A DNA stretch of 33,707 bases from Actinomycetota bacterium (GCA_016870325.1 VGBV01000012.1:1-33707), one strand, 5' to 3'; counted from the stretch's first letter, positions 14,187 to 23,631 are shown. The notes: generated by a model from the letters alone, not told the origin. Translations and numbers: made by a program.

Positions 14187-15177
14187 GGCGCGTCCTCCCG
14201 CTCGCGGCCGGAGCCCCCTCCTCGCCCTCGCCCTCGGCGACGTGCCCGGTACAGGCCATGAAGACGTCGTCGAGGGTCGGGCGCCGGGTGCCGATGTCCT
14301 CGATCGCCACGCCCGCGGCGTCCAATCGCCGCACCGCCTCGGCGATCGAGCCACCGCGTCCTTCGAGCTGCACGCGCACGACGCCGTCCTCGGCCACGGG
14401 CCGCTCCGCGGACATCGGGGCCAGTGCCGAGACCGCCTTCCCGGCCTGGGTCTTGTTGTCGCGCCGCAGGTGCACCTCGAGGCCCTCGCCGCCGACGCGG
14501 TCCTTGAGCTCGTCCAAGGTGCCCTCGGCGATCATGCGGCCGTGGTCGATCACGGCGATGCGGTCGGCGAGCCGGTCGGCCTCGTCCAGGTACTGGGTGG
14601 TGAGCAACACCGTCGTGCCCGCCTCCACGCGGGCCTCGATCGTCTCTAACAGCCCCAGGCGGCTGACGGGGTCGAGGCCGGTCGTGGGCTCGTCGAGGAA
14701 GACGACGGGCGGGTGCGCGACCAGGGCGCCGGCGAGGTCGAGGCGCCTGCGCATGCCGCCCGAGTAGGTGCGCGCGAGGCGGTCCGCGGCGCCGGTCAGG
14801 TCGAAGGTCTGGAGCAGCTCGCCCGCGCGCTCGCGCGAGGTCGCCCTGCCCAGGTGGTAGAGGCGGCCCACCATCTCCAGGTTCTCGAAGCCGGTCAGGT
14901 TCTCGTCCACGGCGGCGTACTGGCCGGCGAGCCCGATCCGCGAGCGCAGCCTGGCGGCGTCGCCGACGACATCGAGGCCGGCGACCCGGGCGCGGCCGGC
15001 GTCCGGCCGGAGCAGCGCGGTCAGGATCCTCACCGCCGTCGTCTTGCCCGCGCCGTTGGGCCCGAGCAGTCCGAGCACGGTGCCCTGCTCGACGCTGAGG
15101 TCGATCCCCCGCAGCGCCTCGACCTTGCCGAAGCTGCGCCTCAGCCCCTCGGCCTCGATTGCCGGTTCGGAAGCCAT
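14183..15177 (-). CDS. ABC transporter ATP-binding protein (DrrA-like), C-terminus frameshifted
   Basis: The frame from ATG 15177 shows Walker A GLLGPNGAGKTT, Q-loop GLAGQYAAVDENLTGFEN, signature YSGGMRRRLDLAGAL, Walker B VVFLDEPTTGLDP and the His-less switch LTTQYLDEADRLADRI. A DrrA-type C-terminal domain follows (ALAPMSAERPVAEDGVVRVQLEG...LDDVFMACTGHVAE). After GEGEEG the frame has no stop and runs 250 nt into the permease gene. Adding one base at the G5 run (14218-14214) would end it at TGA 14185-14183, overlapping the permease GTG and giving about 331 aa, the usual length for DrrA. It probably powers the permease above. The start lies 7 nt after TAGTTT, which also contains the preceding gene's stop. 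Confidence 0.88.
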
Positions 15178-15187
15178 CGCCCCAAAA

Positions 15188-15619
15188 CTAGATCAGCGGC
15201 GTGGTCCCGGCGGCGCGCAGCGCCAGGAAGGTGATGACCAGGCAGGAGACGGCCATGATTCCCATCTCGCGGCGGACGATCGCGAGCGCCACCCGGCGCT
15301 GGCGCTCCTCGGGCAGCGCCTTGAAGTCGAGCGCCCCCAGCTCCTGCTGCGCGGCGCCGGCGCGGACGAGCTCGGCGAGGAAGGAGACGAGCAGCGGCAG
15401 CGCCCCGTAGAGGTAGTGCAGGTCCTCGGCGATGCTGCCGGTGAAGACGAGGATGAGGCCGATCATCGCCTGCAGCACGACCGTCACCTGGGCCACCCGC
15501 AGCGCGTACCAGAAGCCCACCGTGGGGTCGGCGCGCAACCAGGCCACGCCGCCCCAGATCCCGGCGACGAGGTTGGCGGCGATCAGCGCCACCCCGACGG
15601 CGATGTGGACCGCGGTCAC
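15188..15619 (-). CDS. Membrane protein of unknown function upstream of the ABC exporter
   Basis: 143 aa with four predicted membrane helices, near residues 4-28, 40-62, 66-88 and 117-137 (MAVSCLVITFLALRAAG), and a cytosolic loop (GALDFKALPEERQRRVALAIVRREMG) between the last two. The GTG start at 15619 is 7 nt after TAACCT (15632-15627) and has no Shine-Dalgarno, again a leaderless-type start. The stop is 10 nt before the ATPase start, so the three genes form one unit (membrane protein, ATPase, permease). No family recognised. Confidence 0.72.
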   Translation of the reverse strand: MTAVHIAVGVALIAANLVAGIWGGVAWLRADPTVGFWYALRVAQVTVVLQAMIGLILVFTGSIAEDLHYLYGALPLLVSFLAELVRAGAAQQELGALDFKALPEERQRRVALAIVRREMGIMAVSCLVITFLALRAAGTTPLI

Positions 15620-15626
15620 GCCGGGG

Positions 15627-15632
15627 AGGTTA
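15627..15632 (-). promoter_or_regulatory. -10 box of the membrane protein/ABC exporter unit
   Basis: TAACCT on the minus strand, 7 nt before the GTG at 15619, with no Shine-Dalgarno between. Confidence 0.4.
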
Positions 15633-15722
15633 GGACGCGGGGCACGCGGGGATTTCCGCCTCTCTGTGTCGGATCTTTTCCTTTCTGATGCGGAAAGCCA
15701 CTATGCAACAGGTTGATACAAG
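15633..15722 (+). promoter_or_regulatory. Upstream region of the nuo operon
   Basis: This roughly 90-nt gap is conspicuously AT-richer than its surroundings from 15661 on. It holds CTTTC/GAAAG (15681-15685 with 15693-15697), TATGCA (15702-15707) and TTGATACA (15713-15720). The promoter of the 15-kb operon should be here, but no box pair has consensus spacing, so I do not name a start of transcription. Confidence 0.4.
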
Positions 15723-16106
15723 GTGAGTGGTATAACGCCTACCGCCGTGCTGGAGAGCTACCTCCCCGTCCTCGTCTTCGCCGCCATCGGAATGCTGGTC
15801 GGAGGCGTCTTCGTACTGCTGAATGCGGTGATCGGGGCGCGGCGGCCGAACCCCGTCAAGGGTCAGCCCTATGAGTGTGGGCTGCCCTCGCACGTGACCC
15901 GCAGCTTCCGCTTCGGAATCAGCTTCTACATGGTCGCGATGCTGTTTATCCTCTTCGACATCGAGGTCGTCTTCCTCTATCCGGTCGGCGCCATCCTGCA
16001 GTCGGCCGACAGCGTCTTCGTCCTCGTCGAGATCATCATTTTCGTGGCGCTGCTGCTGGTCGGCCTCATCTTCGTCTGGCGCCGGGGAGCGCTGGATTGG
16101 AGATAG
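15723..16106 (+). CDS. nuoA: NADH-quinone oxidoreductase subunit A
   Basis: 127 aa from GTG 15723. It has three membrane helices ([73 protein letters not shown]) and the conserved loop [11 protein letters not shown] with its Cys. NuoA sits beside NuoH and NuoJ near the quinone tunnel. The start is uncertain: GTG 15723 has no Shine-Dalgarno, GTG 15747 is in frame, and an in-frame ATA at 15732 lies 5 nt after AGGTGA. First gene of the nuo operon; its end overlaps nuoB by 10 nt. Confidence 0.95.
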   Translation: MSGITPTAVLESYLPVLVFAAIGMLVGGVFVLLNAVIGARRPNPVKGQPYECGLPSHVTRSFRFGISFYMVAMLFILFDIEVVFLYPVGAILQSADSVFVLVEIIIFVALLLVGLIFVWRRGALDWR

Positions 16107-16873
16107 AGCGGCGCCAGCTCCGGGTGCCAGCGGCGACAGAGCAGCCACGAACGCCCGAGGAGTTCCGAGCGAAGCAGCTGCGCGCCCGCGAGATGCTGCG
16201 CGGCGACCTCGAGGCCCGCGACCTCGAGGAGTTCGTCGAGCGCAGCGTCTTCACGACCACGCTCGAGAAGGGCCTGAACGTCGCCCGGGCCAACTCGATC
16301 TTCCCCGCCACCTTCGGGCTCGCCTGCTGCGCGATCGAGATGATGTCGATCGTCAGCGCCCGCACCGACCTGGCCCGCTTCGGGGCCGAGGCGCTGAGGG
16401 CCTCGCCCCGGCAGGCGGACCTGCTGATCCTCTCGGGCCGGGTCTCGATCAAGATGGCGCCGGTCGTCCGCCGCCTGTATGACCAGATGCTGGAGCCCAA
16501 GTGGGTGATCTCGATGGGGGCCTGCTCCTCCTCGGGAGGGATGTTCGCCAACTACGCCGTCGTCCAAGGCGCCGACCGCTTCATGCCGGTGGACATCCAC
16601 GTGCCGGGTTGCCCGCCCCGCCCCGAGGCCCTGATGTACGGATTCAACAAGCTCCAGCACAAGATCAAGGGGGACCCCGACCTGGGCTGGCGCCGCCGCT
16701 ACAACGCGATCGGCACCGAGGAATGGGCGCGCTTCGAGCTCGGCGCCCCCAGCGGCGAGGCGCTCGAGTCCGCCGCCCGGATCGCCGAGCTGGAGCCAGT
16801 CGGCCCCGAGCCGGAGGAGGCCGCGCAAGCGGCCCCCGGACGAGAAGCGGAGGAGGCCGCGCAAGATGCCTGA
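16097..16873 (+). CDS. nuoB: NADH-quinone oxidoreductase subunit B
   Basis: 258 aa from TTG 16097, preceded by GGGGAG; GTG 16124 is a weaker alternative. Core residues about 55-215 hold the four ligands of the terminal 4Fe-4S cluster N2: the tandem CC of ACCAIEM, the Cys of GACSSSGG and the Cys of PGCPPRPE. N2 hands electrons to quinone at the NuoB/NuoD interface. About 45 C-terminal residues are an acidic Glu/Ala/Pro tail beyond the usual end, with a duplicated EEAAQ segment (see repeat). The end overlaps nuoC by 8 nt. Confidence 0.97.
   Translation: MEIERRQLRVPAATEQPRTPEEFRAKQLRAREMLRGDLEARDLEEFVERSVFTTTLEKGLNVARANSIFPATFGLACCAIEMMSIVSARTDLARFGAEALRASPRQADLLILSGRVSIKMAPVVRRLYDQMLEPKWVISMGACSSSGGMFANYAVVQGADRFMPVDIHVPGCPPRPEALMYGFNKLQHKIKGDPDLGWRRRYNAIGTEEWARFELGAPSGEALESAARIAELEPVGPEPEEAAQAAPGREAEEAAQDA
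16812..16865 (+). repeat. 18-bp direct repeat in the nuoB tail
   Basis: CGGAGGAGGCCGCGCAAG occurs at 16812-16829 and again, exactly, at 16848-16865. Both copies code for the acidic tail of NuoB. The second ends directly before the nuoC ATG, and its AGGAGG is the nuoC ribosome-binding site. Confidence 0.85.
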
Positions 16874-17414
16874 CGCCCCCGGCCTGGAGCTGATCGCCCA
16901 GAGGATCAATGAAGAGGTCCCCGGCGCCGTGACCGAGACCGCGCACGACCACGGCCGTGCGACCCTGGTCGTCGACCCCGAGAAGGTGCTCGGCGCCCTC
17001 GGTTGGCTGCGCGAAACCGATGGGCAGCGCTACACCTTCCTCTCCAGCCTCCACGCCGCCGACTACCTGCCGGCGGTCCCCCGCTTCGCGGTCCACTACG
17101 AGCTGCTCAACCGCGACCGCGTCGAGCGCGTCCACGTCAAGGCCCTGCTCCCGGATCCGGGCGCGGGGAACGGCAACGGTGATTCGGCGCTCCCCGAGAT
17201 CGACTCCTGCGTCGAGATGTTCCCGACGGCCGACTTCCAGGAGCGCGAGGTCTACGACATGTTCGGGATCGTCTTCCGGGGCCACCCCGACATGCGCCGC
17301 ATCCTGATGCCCGAGGACTACGTCGGCTGGCCCCAGCGCCGCGACTTCCCCGTCGGCGGCGAGCCCGTGATCTTCACCCACAACGAGCCCGAGCTGCCGC
17401 ACTGGTACGAGTGA
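16866..17414 (+). CDS. nuoC: NADH-quinone oxidoreductase subunit C
   Basis: 182 aa. It carries the 30-kDa subunit signature in the second half ([38 protein letters not shown]) after an N-terminal alpha/beta domain. It is a structural part of the peripheral arm next to NuoD. It is separate from nuoD here, unlike the NuoCD fusion of enterobacteria. AGGAGG lies 9 nt before the ATG, inside nuoB. Confidence 0.97.
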   Translation: MPDAPGLELIAQRINEEVPGAVTETAHDHGRATLVVDPEKVLGALGWLRETDGQRYTFLSSLHAADYLPAVPRFAVHYELLNRDRVERVHVKALLPDPGAGNGNGDSALPEIDSCVEMFPTADFQEREVYDMFGIVFRGHPDMRRILMPEDYVGWPQRRDFPVGGEPVIFTHNEPELPHWYE

Positions 17415-17427
17415 GGCGGGGACCGAG

Positions 17428-18735
17428 ATGACACCGGACGGGACCCTGAACCGGGCGGCGCCGACCCAGAGCGGGGTGCAGCCCGAGATCGAGGATCCCT
17501 CGCTCGGTCTGGTGCGCCAGGCCGAGACCGAGGTCCGCCCGCCCGACGTCGACCTCGACCTGGAGCCCGAGCAGGAGCTGCTGACGATCAACATGGGCCC
17601 GCACCATCCCGCCACCCACGGCGTGCTGCGGCTGATCGTGACCCTGCAGGGCGAGCAGGTGATCGACCTGAAGCCGGTGATCGGCTACGTCCACACCGGG
17701 ATCGAGAAGTCGTGCGAGCAGCACAGCTACTGGAAGGTGATCCCGTTCGTCGAGCGGATGGACTACCTCGGCTACTTCTTCAACATGGAGGCCTACTGCG
17801 GCTGCGTCGAGAGCCTGCTGGCGCTGGAGATCCCGCCGCGCGCGAAGTGGCTGCGGACGCTGCACATGGAGCTGAACCGGATCCACTCCCACCTGGTCTG
17901 GCTCGGAACCTCCGCGCTCGACCTGGGCGCGATCTCGATGTTCTGGTACTGCTTCCGCGAGCGCGACCGGATCCTCGACCTGTTCGAGATGTCCGCGGGC
18001 CAGCGCATGCACACTCGCTACTTCCAGGTCGGAGGCGTATTCGAGGACATCCCGGTCGGCTTCGAGCAGAAGGTGAAGGAGTTCTGCGCCGAGATGCCCG
18101 ATCGCATCAGCCAGTACGAGGCGCTGCTCGACCAGAACGAGATCTTCCTGCGCCGGACCAAGGGCATCGGGATCGTCCCGCGCGAGCGGCTGCTGGAGCT
18201 GGGGGTGACGGGTCCGCTGCTGCGCGCCGCCGGCGAGCCCTGGGACCTGCGCAAGGCGACCGACTATCTGGCCTATCCCGAGCTGGACTTCAATATCCCC
18301 GTCGGCACGGTCGGGGACGGGTATGACCGCTACCGCTGCCGCGTCGCCGAGATGCGGGAGTCGGTGAGGATGATCGAGCAGTGCATCGACGGGCTGCCGG
18401 AGGGGCCGTGGATCGCCGACGACCGCAAGATCGTGCTGCCGCCCCGCGACGAGCTCTCGACCTCGATGGAGGCGCTGATCCACCACTTCAAGCTGGTCAC
18501 CGAGGGCTTCCGCGTGCCGCCGGGCGAGCTCTACCACTCGATCGAGGGCCCGCGCGGGGAGCTCGGCTGCTTCATCGTCGCCGACGGCTCCGCCAAGCCC
18601 GGCAGGGTCCACTTCCGCGACTCCAGCTTCGTCAACCTGCAGGCCTTCCGCGAGATGTCGGTGGGCGGCTACGTCGCCGACCTGATCCAGAACCTGGCGA
18701 TGCTGGACCCGATCCTGGGGGGGATCGACCGATGA
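17428..18735 (+). CDS. nuoD: NADH-quinone oxidoreductase subunit D
   Basis: 435 aa. The 49-kDa subunit core begins near residue 48 (ELLTINMGPHHPATHGVLRLIVTLQGEQV) and includes GYVHTGIEK, the quinone-site His of the GPHHPATHG loop, the RIHSHLVWLG helix and a C-terminal PPGELYHSIEGPRGELGCFIVADG followed by the FxNLQ helix. The first 45 residues are a polar extension. It forms the quinone pocket with NuoB and NuoH. GGCGGGG precedes the ATG. Confidence 0.97.
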   Translation: MTPDGTLNRAAPTQSGVQPEIEDPSLGLVRQAETEVRPPDVDLDLEPEQELLTINMGPHHPATHGVLRLIVTLQGEQVIDLKPVIGYVHTGIEKSCEQHSYWKVIPFVERMDYLGYFFNMEAYCGCVESLLALEIPPRAKWLRTLHMELNRIHSHLVWLGTSALDLGAISMFWYCFRERDRILDLFEMSAGQRMHTRYFQVGGVFEDIPVGFEQKVKEFCAEMPDRISQYEALLDQNEIFLRRTKGIGIVPRERLLELGVTGPLLRAAGEPWDLRKATDYLAYPELDFNIPVGTVGDGYDRYRCRVAEMRESVRMIEQCIDGLPEGPWIADDRKIVLPPRDELSTSMEALIHHFKLVTEGFRVPPGELYHSIEGPRGELGCFIVADGSAKPGRVHFRDSSFVNLQAFREMSVGGYVADLIQNLAMLDPILGGIDR

Positions 18736-18763
18736 TGGGTCCGCACGTGGGGAGTGATTGAGG

Positions 18764-19645
18764 GTGAGCCCGCTGCTGCCGAAGGGCGATCGTCCCTGGC
18801 AGGACGACCCCGGCCACATCCACGACGCGCCCGAGCCCTCCGACGAGGCGCTGAAGGAGGCCGAGTTCGCCCCCGGCGACCAGGAGGAGCTGGGCGTTCA
18901 GGTGCCGCCGCTGGACTCGATCACGGCGCTCCAGGCGATCGACGAGTCGCGCGAGCCGCACGGCGAGCCGGCGCCGGTGCCCGACCTCTCCGAGGTCAAG
19001 GTGCCGCGGCCGCTCGCGAGCGAGATCCGCCGCGCGATGAAGCGCTACCCGCAGAAGCGCTCGGCCTCGATTCCGGCGCTGTGGGCCGTGCAGCGACGCT
19101 ACGGCTGGTGCAGCCCGGAGGGGATCGAGCAGGCCGCCGCGGTGATGGGCGTCACCCCGGCCTACCTGCAGTCGGTCGCCACCTTCTACGACCTCTTCCA
19201 CACCGAGCCGACCGGCCGGCACGAGGTGCTCGTCTGCACCAACATCAGCTGCTGGCTGCGCGGCGCCGATGACCTGCTGGCCGACTTCATGGACGCCGCC
19301 GGCACCGACCACCCCGGCGAGACCAGCGAGGACGGCGAGGTGATGGTCAGGGGCTTCGAGTGCCTCGGCGCCTGCGACATCGCGCCGATGGCCTCGATCG
19401 ACGAGCGCTACTACGGCCCGCTCACCGAAGGCGACGCCGAGGCCGCGCTCGAGCAGATGCGAGCCGGCAAGGAGGTGCTGCGGGAGAAGCGCCTGGCCGA
19501 CCGCGGCGCCGCCGGAGGCAGCGGCCCCCGGGTCGGAACCGATCCGCGCGTGACAAGGCACGAGCTGAACAAGGTGACCGCCAAGCGCAAGGCCAAGGCC
19601 AAGGCCAAGCCGTCCCCGGACGCGAAGCGGAAGAAGCGGCGCTAG
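18764..19645 (+). CDS. nuoE: NADH-quinone oxidoreductase subunit E
   Basis: 293 aa from GTG 18764, with GGGGAG 9 nt upstream; TTG 18758 is an alternative. The 24-kDa core (about 85-235) has the thioredoxin-like fold and the 2Fe-2S N1a ligands CTNISC (Cys-x4-Cys) and CLGAC (Cys-x3-Cys). An acidic N-terminal extension of about 80 residues and a C-terminal Lys/Arg/Ala tail (NKVTAKRKAKAKAK...KRKKRR) make it well above the usual 160-220 aa. It works with NuoF at the NADH end. Confidence 0.95.
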   Translation: MSPLLPKGDRPWQDDPGHIHDAPEPSDEALKEAEFAPGDQEELGVQVPPLDSITALQAIDESREPHGEPAPVPDLSEVKVPRPLASEIRRAMKRYPQKRSASIPALWAVQRRYGWCSPEGIEQAAAVMGVTPAYLQSVATFYDLFHTEPTGRHEVLVCTNISCWLRGADDLLADFMDAAGTDHPGETSEDGEVMVRGFECLGACDIAPMASIDERYYGPLTEGDAEAALEQMRAGKEVLREKRLADRGAAGGSGPRVGTDPRVTRHELNKVTAKRKAKAKAKPSPDAKRKKRR

Positions 19646-21010
19646 ATGGCGGCGGCGGCCGAGACCCGGATGCTGTTCCGCAACATCGACGAGCCCAGGC
19701 TCGCCTCGATCCGCACCTACAAGCGGCTCGGCGGCTACAGGGCGGTGCAGAAGGCGTTCAAGGAGATGGCGCCCGAGCAGGTCCTGAAGGAACTGGATGA
19801 TTCCGGGCTGCGCGGCCGCGGCGGCGCCGGCTTCTCGATGGGCAAGAAGGCGAGCTTCCTGCCCCGCGGGGACATGGACAAGTACCTGTGCTGCAACGCC
19901 GACGAGTCCGAGCCGGGCGCCTTCAAGGACCGCGAGCTGATGCAGAAGAACCCCCACCAGCTGATCGAGGGGATCATCATCGCCGCGCGCGCGGCGGGCG
20001 CCAACCGCTGCTTCATCTTCATCCGCGGCGAGTACGACCTGCAGGGCGACATCCTCGACAAGGCCGTCGAGGAGGCCTACGACGCGGGCCTGCTCGGCTC
20101 CGACGTGCTCGGCAGCGGCGAGCAGGTGGAGCTGGTCGTCCACCGCGGCGCGGGCGCCTACATCTGCGGCGAGGAGACGGCGCTGCTCGACTCGCTCGAG
20201 GGCAAGCGGGGGAACCCGCGCCTGAAGCCCCCCTTCCCCGCCGTCCAGGGCCTCTACGGCGGGCCGACGCTGATCAACAACGTCGAGACGCTCTCCAACG
20301 TGCCCCACATCATCAGCTCGGGCGCCGAGTGGTTCAAGAGCTTCGGCACCGAGGAGTCGCCCGGGACCAAGGTCGTCTCGGTCTCCGGGGACGTCCGCAG
20401 GCCGGGCAACTACGAGGTCGAGCTTGGGATCCAGACGCGCAAGCTGATCAACGGGCTCGCCGGCGGCACCGTGGGGCGCCGCAAGGTCAAGTGCTTCTTC
20501 CCCGGCGGCTCGTCCTCGCCGGTGCTGACCGGCGAGGAGGGGCTCGACCTGCCCTACAGCTTCGAGGCGATGGCCGAGGCGGGCTCGATGCTGGGCTCGG
20601 GCTCGATCATCGTCTGCGACGAGCGCACCTCGATCGTGCAGCTCGCCCTGAGGACGGCGAGGTTCTACCACCACGAGTCCTGCGGCAAGTGCACCCCCTG
20701 CCGCGAGGGCACCAACTGGACCGTGAAGATGCTGGAGCGGATGGTCCGCGGCGAGGCGACGCCGATCGACCTCGACACCGTCGCCTCGGTGCAGACGAAC
20801 ATCATCGGCCACTGCCTCTGCGTCCTGGGCGACTCGATGGCGGCCCCGGTCGGCTCGATGGTGGAGAAGTTCCGGCCGGAGTTCGAGCAGGCGCTGGAGC
20901 GGGGCGTGCCCTCGCTGAACGACCGCGGCGGAGCGGGGCGCGGGGCCCAGCGCAAGGGCCGGGAGGCGCGCGAAGAGGCCGGCCACCTGTCGATGGCGGG
21001 CGGCCGATGA
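19646..21010 (+). CDS. nuoF: NADH-quinone oxidoreductase subunit F (NADH- and FMN-binding)
   Basis: 454 aa, ATG directly after the nuoE stop. The glycine-rich NADH/FMN segment GLRGRGGAGFSMGKK is at residues 54-68, with CNADESEPGAFKDRELM, GAGAYICGEETALLDSLEG and NNVETLSNVP after it. The N3 4Fe-4S ligands are the three Cys of ESCGKCTPCREG plus a later Cys in the HCLCVLGD region. It takes hydride from NADH to FMN. The C-terminal 25 residues (GGAGRGAQRKGREAREEAG) are low complexity. Its TGA overlaps the nuoG ATG. Confidence 0.98.
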   Translation: MAAAAETRMLFRNIDEPRLASIRTYKRLGGYRAVQKAFKEMAPEQVLKELDDSGLRGRGGAGFSMGKKASFLPRGDMDKYLCCNADESEPGAFKDRELMQKNPHQLIEGIIIAARAAGANRCFIFIRGEYDLQGDILDKAVEEAYDAGLLGSDVLGSGEQVELVVHRGAGAYICGEETALLDSLEGKRGNPRLKPPFPAVQGLYGGPTLINNVETLSNVPHIISSGAEWFKSFGTEESPGTKVVSVSGDVRRPGNYEVELGIQTRKLINGLAGGTVGRRKVKCFFPGGSSSPVLTGEEGLDLPYSFEAMAEAGSMLGSGSIIVCDERTSIVQLALRTARFYHHESCGKCTPCREGTNWTVKMLERMVRGEATPIDLDTVASVQTNIIGHCLCVLGDSMAAPVGSMVEKFRPEFEQALERGVPSLNDRGGAGRGAQRKGREAREEAGHLSMAGGR

Positions 21011-23631
21011 GCCAGCCGATCCGCAACGCCGTGACCCTGGTGGTGGACGGCCGCGAGGTCGTCGCACCCGAGGGAACGATGGTGGTCGACGCCGCGAAGA
21101 TGGGCGACATCGAGATCCCGGTCTTCTGCTACGAGCCGAAGCTGGGCGACCCCGTCGGCGCCTGCCGCATGTGCCTGGTCGAGATCGAGGGCATCCCGAA
21201 GCTGCAGACGGCCTGCTCGACCCCCGTCCGCGACGGCATGGTCGTCTACACGCAGACCGACCAGGTCAAGCAGGCCCAGAACGCGGTCGTCGAGTTCCTG
21301 CTCGTCAACCACCCCCTGGACTGCCCGGTCTGCGACAAGGGGGGCGAGTGCCCGCTGCAGGACATCGCGATGGGCTGGGGCCCGGGCAAGAGCCGCATGA
21401 CCGACCCCAAGCGCCACTTCCAGAAGCCGCTCGAGCTCTCGCCCCTGGTCGCGATCGACCGCGAGCGCTGCATCCTCTGCTACCGCTGCGTGCGCTTCAG
21501 CCAGGAGGTGGCCGAGGACGAACAGCTGCAGCTGCACGAGCGCGGCGACCGCAGCTTCGTCGGCACCTTCGACGACCGCCCCTACATCGCCCCCTTCCAC
21601 GGCAACATCATCGAGCTCTGCCCGGTGGGCGCGCTGACGACCTACACCTACCGCTTCCGCGCCCGCCCCTGGGACATCGAGCAGGCCGGCTCGGTCTGCA
21701 CGCTCTGCCCCTCGCAGTGCAACGTCGCCTTCACCGTCCGCGACGAGCGCGTGATGCGGGTGCTGGCGCGCGACAACCACGCCGTGGACGACGGCTGGCT
21801 CTGCGACAAGGGGCGCTTCGGCTTCCAGATGTTCGCCTCGGAGGAGCGCATCACCGAGCCGATGATGCGCGGCGGCGGCGGCGAGCTCAGCCCGGTCAGC
21901 TGGGAGCAGGCGATCGAGGCCGCCGCCGCCGGACTGCGCAGGGCCGGCGCGAGCGCCGCTGCGCTGGCGGGCGGCGGCACCGGCAACGAGGAGGGCTACC
22001 TGGCGCAGCGCATCATGCGCGAGGCGCTCGGGTCGCCGAACATCGACTGCTCGCCCAACTCCCCCGACCCGGCGCTGCTGGCCGAGCTGGCGCGGCCCGA
22101 GCTGGGGGCCAAGGTCGCCGACCTCGACTACGCCGGGGCGATCCTGGTGCTGGGGACCGACCCGCTGCACGAGATGCCGATCCTCGACCTGCGCATCCGC
22201 AAGGCCGCCCGCCGCGGCGGCGCCAGGCTGCTGGTCGCGACCGAGCGGCCGAACGCGCTCGACGGGGGCGCCGTCGTCGACCCGGTGCGCTTCGCGCCGG
22301 GCGAGTCGGCCGCGTTCATCAGCGCGCTCGCCGGGGCCCTGGGCGCGCCCGGCTACGAGGACGGCGGCTCCTACGCGAAGCAGGCGGCCGAGATCGCCGC
22401 CGCGCTGAGCTCGGTTCCGGACCCGGTGATCGTCTGGGGCGAGCGCCTCTGGCGCGACCAGGGCGCCGCCAGGGCCCTTCACGACCTGGCACGCGCCCTG
22501 GAGATGCACCAGCGCATCGGCACAGGCCTGCTCGAGGTGCCCGAGGGCGCCAACACCCGCGGCCTGCGCGAGGCGGGGATGCTGCCCGCCGGCGGCCCCG
22601 GCCTCGGCCCCGTGGCGGCGGGCAGGGACGCCGCCGCGATCAGGGACGGGCTCGCCGGTGGCGAGGTCGGGGCGCTTCTGCTCCTGGGAGCCGACCCCGT
22701 GCGCGAGTACCCCGGCGGCGGAGCCTGGAAGCAGGCGCTCTCCTCCTCCTTCGTCGTCTCCTTCGCCCTCACCGAGGACGAGTCGACGGCCCACGCCAAC
22801 GTCGTCTTCCCGGCCGAGTCCCACGCCGAGAAGGAGGGCACCGTCACCCACCCCGACGGCCGCATCCAGCGGGTGCGCCCGAACGTCCCGCATCCCCGCG
22901 ACGTGCGCCCGACCTGGTGGGCGCTGACCGAGATCTCGCGCGCGCTCGGCAACCCACTCACCTTCGGAACCGCCGAGGACGTCTTCGCGGCCCTTTGCGC
23001 GGAGGTTCCTTTCTACGGAGAGACCGCCTACGAGGAGATCGGCGGCCAGGGTCTTCGGTGGCAGGAACGCGACCCCGGGGAGTCCTGGGTGCCTGGGCGG
23101 GGTGGCGGGGGGCCCGGGGCGGCCGCCTACGGTGCTGATTCGGCCGCCACACGCCCGCCCTCCGAGAGCGGCTCGGGGCCTGCATACGCACCTACGGCGG
23201 CCACCCCGGGCCCCAGGTCAGAAAGCGAGGAAGCACGGGGCTCGGGCCTGGCCCTCGGCAGCTACCGCGATCTGTGGGCGAGCGAGGTGACTCGAAGGAA
23301 TCCTTCGCTGCGGTTCCTGATGCCGACGCAGCGGTTGGAGCTGGCGGCGAAGGACGCCAAGGAGCTTGGGCTCGAGGACGGAGATCCCGTCACGGTGAGC
23401 GCAGGCGGAGTGAGCGTCGAGGCTCGGGTGTCGGTCAAGGAGCGGATGAGGCCGGGGGCTGCGTTCCTGATCGAGGGCACCGAGTCCGACAACGGCAACG
23501 TGCTGGCGACCGGATCGCCGCAGCGGATCTCGGTCGAGAAGCGGGCCGAGCCCGAGTCGAACGGCTCGGGCAACGGAAACGGGCGGGTCAAGATCGTGGA
23601 GACCCCGATGCCCGCCGAGGGGGCCGTCTGA
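21007..23631 (+). CDS. nuoG: NADH-quinone oxidoreductase subunit G
   Basis: 874 aa. The N-terminal Fe-S module has 2Fe-2S N1b ([16 protein letters not shown]...TACSTPV), the His-ligated N5 ([14 protein letters not shown]) and N4 (CILCYRC...LCPVGAL). Next comes CTLCPSQC with a Cys 27 residues on (CxxCxxxCx27C), matching the N7 cluster found in only some bacteria. A molybdopterin-oxidoreductase-like body follows (about 290-720), then a low-complexity Gly/Pro/Ser/Ala linker (about 695-740) and a beta-barrel domain ([25 protein letters not shown]). It carries electrons from NuoF towards NuoI. The stop overlaps the nuoH ATG by one base. Confidence 0.97.
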   Translation: MSQPIRNAVTLVVDGREVVAPEGTMVVDAAKMGDIEIPVFCYEPKLGDPVGACRMCLVEIEGIPKLQTACSTPVRDGMVVYTQTDQVKQAQNAVVEFLLVNHPLDCPVCDKGGECPLQDIAMGWGPGKSRMTDPKRHFQKPLELSPLVAIDRERCILCYRCVRFSQEVAEDEQLQLHERGDRSFVGTFDDRPYIAPFHGNIIELCPVGALTTYTYRFRARPWDIEQAGSVCTLCPSQCNVAFTVRDERVMRVLARDNHAVDDGWLCDKGRFGFQMFASEERITEPMMRGGGGELSPVSWEQAIEAAAAGLRRAGASAAALAGGGTGNEEGYLAQRIMREALGSPNIDCSPNSPDPALLAELARPELGAKVADLDYAGAILVLGTDPLHEMPILDLRIRKAARRGGARLLVATERPNALDGGAVVDPVRFAPGESAAFISALAGALGAPGYEDGGSYAKQAAEIAAALSSVPDPVIVWGERLWRDQGAARALHDLARALEMHQRIGTGLLEVPEGANTRGLREAGMLPAGGPGLGPVAAGRDAAAIRDGLAGGEVGALLLLGADPVREYPGGGAWKQALSSSFVVSFALTEDESTAHANVVFPAESHAEKEGTVTHPDGRIQRVRPNVPHPRDVRPTWWALTEISRALGNPLTFGTAEDVFAALCAEVPFYGETAYEEIGGQGLRWQERDPGESWVPGRGGGGPGAAAYGADSAATRPPSESGSGPAYAPTAATPGPRSESEEARGSGLALGSYRDLWASEVTRRNPSLRFLMPTQRLELAAKDAKELGLEDGDPVTVSAGGVSVEARVSVKERMRPGAAFLIEGTESDNGNVLATGSPQRISVEKRAEPESNGSGNGNGRVKIVETPMPAEGAV

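Noticed and set aside
19888-21006. Upstream part of the 1247-aa plus-strand frame that contains NuoG
   Set aside because: The first 373 codons overlap nuoF in another frame; NuoG starts at the ATG at 21007 in ATGA overlap.
18632-21067. Minus-strand ORF of 811 aa opposite nuoD-nuoF
   Set aside because: It spans three real genes on the other strand, with no domain and shadow composition.
20665-22893. Minus-strand ORF of 742 aa opposite nuoF/nuoG
   Set aside because: Antisense shadow of Fe-S cluster-bearing genes.
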